Below, in pieces: positions 3,076-6,221 of a DNA stretch of 6,221 nucleotides. The stretch is taken from NCBI GenBank assembly GCA_947452875.1, contig CANGEZ010000136.1, positions 1-6,221 on the forward strand, written 5' to 3'. The DNA comes from Chitinophagaceae bacterium. GTDB taxonomy: Bacteria > Bacteroidota > Bacteroidia > Chitinophagales > Chitinophagaceae. The stretch's first letter is position 1, and each line of letters starts with the position of its first letter. A model generated the notes under the pieces. The model was not told the DNA's origin. It did no database searches and saw only the letters and a list, made by a program, of their open reading frames with translations. A program made the position numbers and the translations under genes.

Positions 3076-6000
3076 ATGAAAAAGCTCCTTTTATTACTAC
3101 TCGTCTTTTCAGTATTCGCCTCCTACGCCCAAGTTCCTTCTTATGTGCCTACAAATGGCTTAGTTGCGTATTATCCGTTTAATGGCATATGGAATCGTGC
3201 TTTAACACAATCTGAAGTAATTCAATTGTACAATAGTGCACCCCCCTGCATCGCCAACATCACCTCCAACGATACCACTATCTGCAAAGGCTCATCTGTT
3301 ACCTTAAACGCAGCAGCTGTAACTCCTGCATCTGCAACAGATATCAACGGCAATAATTACCCATCGGTAAACATCGGCTCACAAACCTGGATGCAGAAAA
3401 ATTTAAGTGTTTCAAAATATAAAAACGGAGATATAATTCCGCAGGTAACGGATTCGGCTACATGGCGTAATCTTACTACCGGTGCTTGGAGCTGGTATAA
3501 TAATGATAGTGCTACTTATGCATCAACTTATGGCAAATTATACAATTGGTATGCAGTTAATGATTCTAGAGGTATTGCGCCAGATGGATGGCATGTGCCA
3601 ACTGATCCAGAGTGGTCGACAATGGAAACATTTTTAGGTGGTTCTTCAACAGCAGGTAATGCATTAAAAGAGTCGGGCACTTCGCATTGGAATAGTCCAA
3701 ATACCGGAGCCACCAATAGCAGTGGTTTTACTGCTTTGCCTGGGGGTTTAAAATCTACTTTAAATACCACTCCGCCAACACCCGGTTTTGTACAATTCGT
3801 AAACAGAGGTGTTTATTTTTATTGTTGGAGCACAACACAAACAGTTTCTACAAATGCATGGGCAAGAAATTTGAATTACAGTAATGGTGTTGTTGGCAGA
3901 GATGCAAATAGTAAAGAAAATGGATTTTCTGTGAGATGCTTGCGCAACACACCTACCTACCTTTGGTCAACCGGTGCTACTACTCAAAGTATTTCAGTTA
4001 GTCCAACCAGAACAACTACTTACTATGTAACCGTTAGCGATGGGGTTAATTCATGCACAGATAGCGTAATTGTTACTGTTTCGGGTATTGTTAACAATGA
4101 TACTACAATTTGCAGAGGCGCAACGGTAACATTGGGCGCAGCTACTGTAAATGTACCAAGTACAGATGTAAGTGGTAATACATATTCAAGTGTTAATATC
4201 GGTTCACAAACATGGAGCAGCAAAAATTTAACGGCTACAAAATATAAAAATGGCGATGTAATTCCACAAGTAACAGATTCGGCTACATGGCGCAATCTTA
4301 CTACAGGTGCATGGTGCTGGTTCAACAACGACAGTGCTACTTATTCATCAGCCGGTAAATTGTACAACTGGTATGCGGTTAATGATTCAAGAGGTATTGC
4401 TCCTGATGGATGGCATGTGCCAACTGATGGCGAATGGAATAAAATGATCAAATATTTAGATCCTTTGTCAGATACCGTTTGCGGTGGTTGTGCACAAAGT
4501 ACTTTAGCAGGTGGTGCATTAAAACAAACAGGTACAACAAATTGGTTAACTCCAAACGGAGGTGCTACCAATTCAAGCGGTTTCAACGCCATTGCTTCGG
4601 GTATCCGTGACGGTTCGTTCTTAAATGCAAGAACCAATGCTTATTGGTGGAGCGCTACTACAAATACTGCCAATACAACACCTGCTGCCTGGTCGCATGC
4701 TATCGGTTCAAGCGATGCCAATGAAGCCAGAATCAGCAATGTAAAATCAAATGGATATTCTGTAAGATTCGTAAGAAATGCTACAACATATTTATGGTCG
4801 ACTGGTGCTACTACACAAACCATTTCAGTGGCGCCAACTGTTACCACTACATACTATTGCACTATCAACAACGGATATTCAATTTGTACTGATAGTGTGA
4901 AAGTTTACGTGAATACTGCAGTACCATCGGCACCTGCATCTATCACCGGAGCAACAGATATTTGTTCATATTTTACAAGCCCAACAGTTGCTACAAGTGG
5001 TCCGGTAACTTACACAGCGGCCGTTGCAGCTAACACGCTTTCTTATAATTGGACAGTACCAGCAGGAGTTACTCTTGTTAGTGGTCAAGGAACAAACACC
5101 ATCACAGTAACTTTCGCTTCAACGTTTGTTTCAGGAGCGATTGCCGTTAATTCAGTTAACGCTTGCGGTAGCAGCACAACAGCAAGATCTGTTACAGTTT
5201 ACAAAAGAGTAGCCGCTACACCAGGTGTTATTCAAAAAGAATTTACACCTACTTCTATAGTTGCCGTTACCAATGTAACAGGTCTGGTTTCAGAAACTTA
5301 CAGAATTAAAAAAGTAACGTATGCCACTTCGTACAACTGGTCGATGAACCAAGGTACGAGCGCTACCATTACACACATCAATCCTTCGGGTGTAAATGAT
5401 ACAGCGGTAATTGTAACTTTTGCAAATTGCTTTTTAAGAGATACGTTGTCTGTAAAATCAGTTACCCCTTGTTCAGTAAGTGCGGTGAGAACTTCTATAT
5501 TATACGCTTACGCTACACCGGCAGCTGTATTAGGTATTACTACTGTTGGTGGTAATTTCGCTACTTGTATCGGCGTCAACAAAACGTTTACGGCTGTACG
5601 CGGTACACCTACAACTTTACAGGCACCAATCGCTTCTTTCCGTTGGACAATACCTGCTAATACCACAATCGTTTCGGCAACTTCGGATAGTTCAAGCATT
5701 ACCGTTAGTTTCAATACAGGTTACACCGGCGGTAGCATCAGTGCAAAAGGAGTTAGCTCTTGTGGTACGATTGGCACAACGGCCTCAACAGCTATTTTAC
5801 AGTTCTTGCCTCCGGGAGTGTTGAGCATCGCATCAAGTACTGGTTCTTACAACGCTTGTATCGGCAACAGCATCACATATTCAGCATTGGTGAGTGCGCC
5901 TACTACAAGTCAGGTGGCAGCAAGTGTTTTCCGTTGGACCAAACCTAACAACACTTCCATCACAAGCGCCAGTGCCGATAGTTCAACCATTACTTTGCAA

Positions 6001-6221
6001 TTCAACACAGGATATATCGGAGGAACTTTATCTGTAAAAGGACAAACTTCTTGTGGTACACAGGGCACTGCAAAAAATCAGGCACTTACACATGGAGGTT
6101 GTGCTGCAGGTACGAAGATGAGTTTGCCGGTAACTACAACAGATGCCAGTTCATTTGAAATCAGCTTATATCCAAATCCATCGGCAGGAGAATTTAAATT
6201 AATGATCAATGCTCCTTTGAA
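3076..6221 (+). CDS. Secreted modular surface protein with two FISUMP domains, PKD/Ig-like repeats and a type IX sorting domain; 3' end missing
   Basis: The frame is open for 1048 codons to the window edge. Residues 1-18 are a signal peptide (MKKLLLLLLVFSVFASYA, cleaved before Q19). Residues 23-54 join the two ends of a LamG-like domain. FISUMP domains (Fibrobacter succinogenes major paralogous) span about 89-291 and 364-568; both show SVNIGSQTW, a KYKNGD motif, GKLYNWYAVNDSRGIAPDGW, HVPTD, NSSGF and a final SVR. Each sits within an Ig-like module, between TTIC-GSxVTL and TYLWSTGATTQ. Four PKD/Ig-like repeats follow (about 620-710, 716-807, 818-908, 915-1004), the last two most alike (FRWT, SADSSTIT-type, FNTGY). 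From about 1027, FEISLYPNPSAGEFKL begins the type IX C-terminal sorting domain; perhaps 50-60 residues are missing. The protein is predicted to cross the outer membrane by type IX secretion and act at the surface; its ligand and function are unknown. No enzyme motif is visible. Confidence 0.9.
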   Translation, partial: MKKLLLLLLVFSVFASYAQVPSYVPTNGLVAYYPFNGIWNRALTQSEVIQLYNSAPPCIANITSNDTTICKGSSVTLNAAAVTPASATDINGNNYPSVNIGSQTWMQKNLSVSKYKNGDIIPQVTDSATWRNLTTGAWSWYNNDSATYASTYGKLYNWYAVNDSRGIAPDGWHVPTDPEWSTMETFLGGSSTAGNALKESGTSHWNSPNTGATNSSGFTALPGGLKSTLNTTPPTPGFVQFVNRGVYFYCWSTTQTVSTNAWARNLNYSNGVVGRDANSKENGFSVRCLRNTPTYLWSTGATTQSISVSPTRTTTYYVTVSDGVNSCTDSVIVTVSGIVNNDTTICRGATVTLGAATVNVPSTDVSGNTYSSVNIGSQTWSSKNLTATKYKNGDVIPQVTDSATWRNLTTGAWCWFNNDSATYSSAGKLYNWYAVNDSRGIAPDGWHVPTDGEWNKMIKYLDPLSDTVCGGCAQSTLAGGALKQTGTTNWLTPNGGATNSSGFNAIASGIRDGSFLNARTNAYWWSATTNTANTTPAAWSHAIGSSDANEARISNVKSNGYSVRFVRNATTYLWSTGATTQTISVAPTVTTTYYCTINNGYSICTDSVKVYVNTAVPSAPASITGATDICSYFTSPTVATSGPVTYTAAVAANTLSYNWTVPAGVTLVSGQGTNTITVTFASTFVSGAIAVNSVNACGSSTTARSVTVYKRVAATPGVIQKEFTPTSIVAVTNVTGLVSETYRIKKVTYATSYNWSMNQGTSATITHINPSGVNDTAVIVTFANCFLRDTLSVKSVTPCSVSAVRTSILYAYATPAAVLGITTVGGNFATCIGVNKTFTAVRGTPTTLQAPIASFRWTIPANTTIVSATSDSSSITVSFNTGYTGGSISAKGVSSCGTIGTTASTAILQFLPPGVLSIASSTGSYNACIGNSITYSALVSAPTTSQVAASVFRWTKPNNTSITSASADSSTITLQFNTGYIGGTLSVKGQTSCGTQGTAKNQALTHGGCAAGTKMSLPVTTTDASSFEISLYPNPSAGEFKLMINAPL
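3268..4914 (+). repeat. Two tandem Ig-FISUMP-Ig modules within the surface-protein gene
   Basis: Module 1 (residues 65-337) and module 2 (341-613) are head-to-tail copies with a period of about 276 codons. Protein identity is highest from SVNIGSQTW to HVPTD, where the copies are almost the same. At DNA level many differences there are silent third-position changes, with short identical runs such as GATTCGGCTACATGGCG. The second half of each FISUMP domain has diverged more; module 2 has an extra segment with CGGC (residues 469-472) not found in module 1. Confidence 0.85.

Noticed and set aside
3528..4847. Minus-strand open frames of 68-101 residues inside the surface-protein gene
   Set aside because: They are antisense shadows of the repetitive plus-strand gene; two of them share the same peptide because the FISUMP copies are alike.
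5508..5948. Short open frames overlapping the PKD-like repeats
   Set aside because: The main frame is continuous through this part with clear repeat structure, so these are out-of-frame readings.

Overview
The window comes from a member of the Bacteroidota. Three things point there: a long secreted protein that ends in the start of a type IX secretion sorting domain (YPNPSAGEF near the right edge), an exact Bacteroidota-type promoter (TTTG, 20 bases, TATGTTTG), and intergenic DNA full of C-run/G-run palindromic repeats of a kind common in that phylum. No species call is possible.

Left part (1-2716): three small minus-strand loci for regulator or toxin-antitoxin proteins, embedded in repeat-rich non-coding DNA. 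They are the 5' part of an ORF6N-domain gene cut by the left edge (1-201), a HigB/HigA type II toxin-antitoxin pair with the toxin first (1583-915), and an XRE-type helix-turn-helix regulator with a possible coiled-coil tail (2716-2345). The two gaps between them (202-914 and 1584-2344) hold a mosaic of short repeat modules. Module A is a C-run/G-run palindrome with seven copies in both orientations. Module B is a GC-rich hairpin preceded by a CACGAAT-containing leader (three copies). Module C is built on CATATCCGAAAT (five copies or relatives). Module D is a 55-base leader found upstream of both ORF6N and higB. Two A copies plus one C copy form a 144-146 bp unit repeated in tandem at 386-675.

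Middle (2717-3075): the divergent region between the XRE gene and the large gene on the right. It holds two 15-16 base direct repeats 20 bases apart that overlap a consensus promoter facing right, then five 9-bp tandem repeats, an inverted copy of sequence found at 2092-2138 interrupted by a 21-base palindromic insert, and a last reversed copy of module A.

Right part (3076-6221): one long gene, open at the right edge, for a secreted modular surface protein. In order it has a signal peptide, the two ends of a LamG-like domain fused directly with the middle missing, two copies of a FISUMP domain (Fibrobacter succinogenes major paralogous domain) each placed inside a split Ig-like module, four PKD/Ig-like repeats, and the start of the type IX sorting domain. 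The protein is probably exported across both membranes and anchored on or released from the surface; its ligand is unknown. The XRE protein is a plausible regulator of its own gene and of this one through the shared intergenic region, but that is inference.
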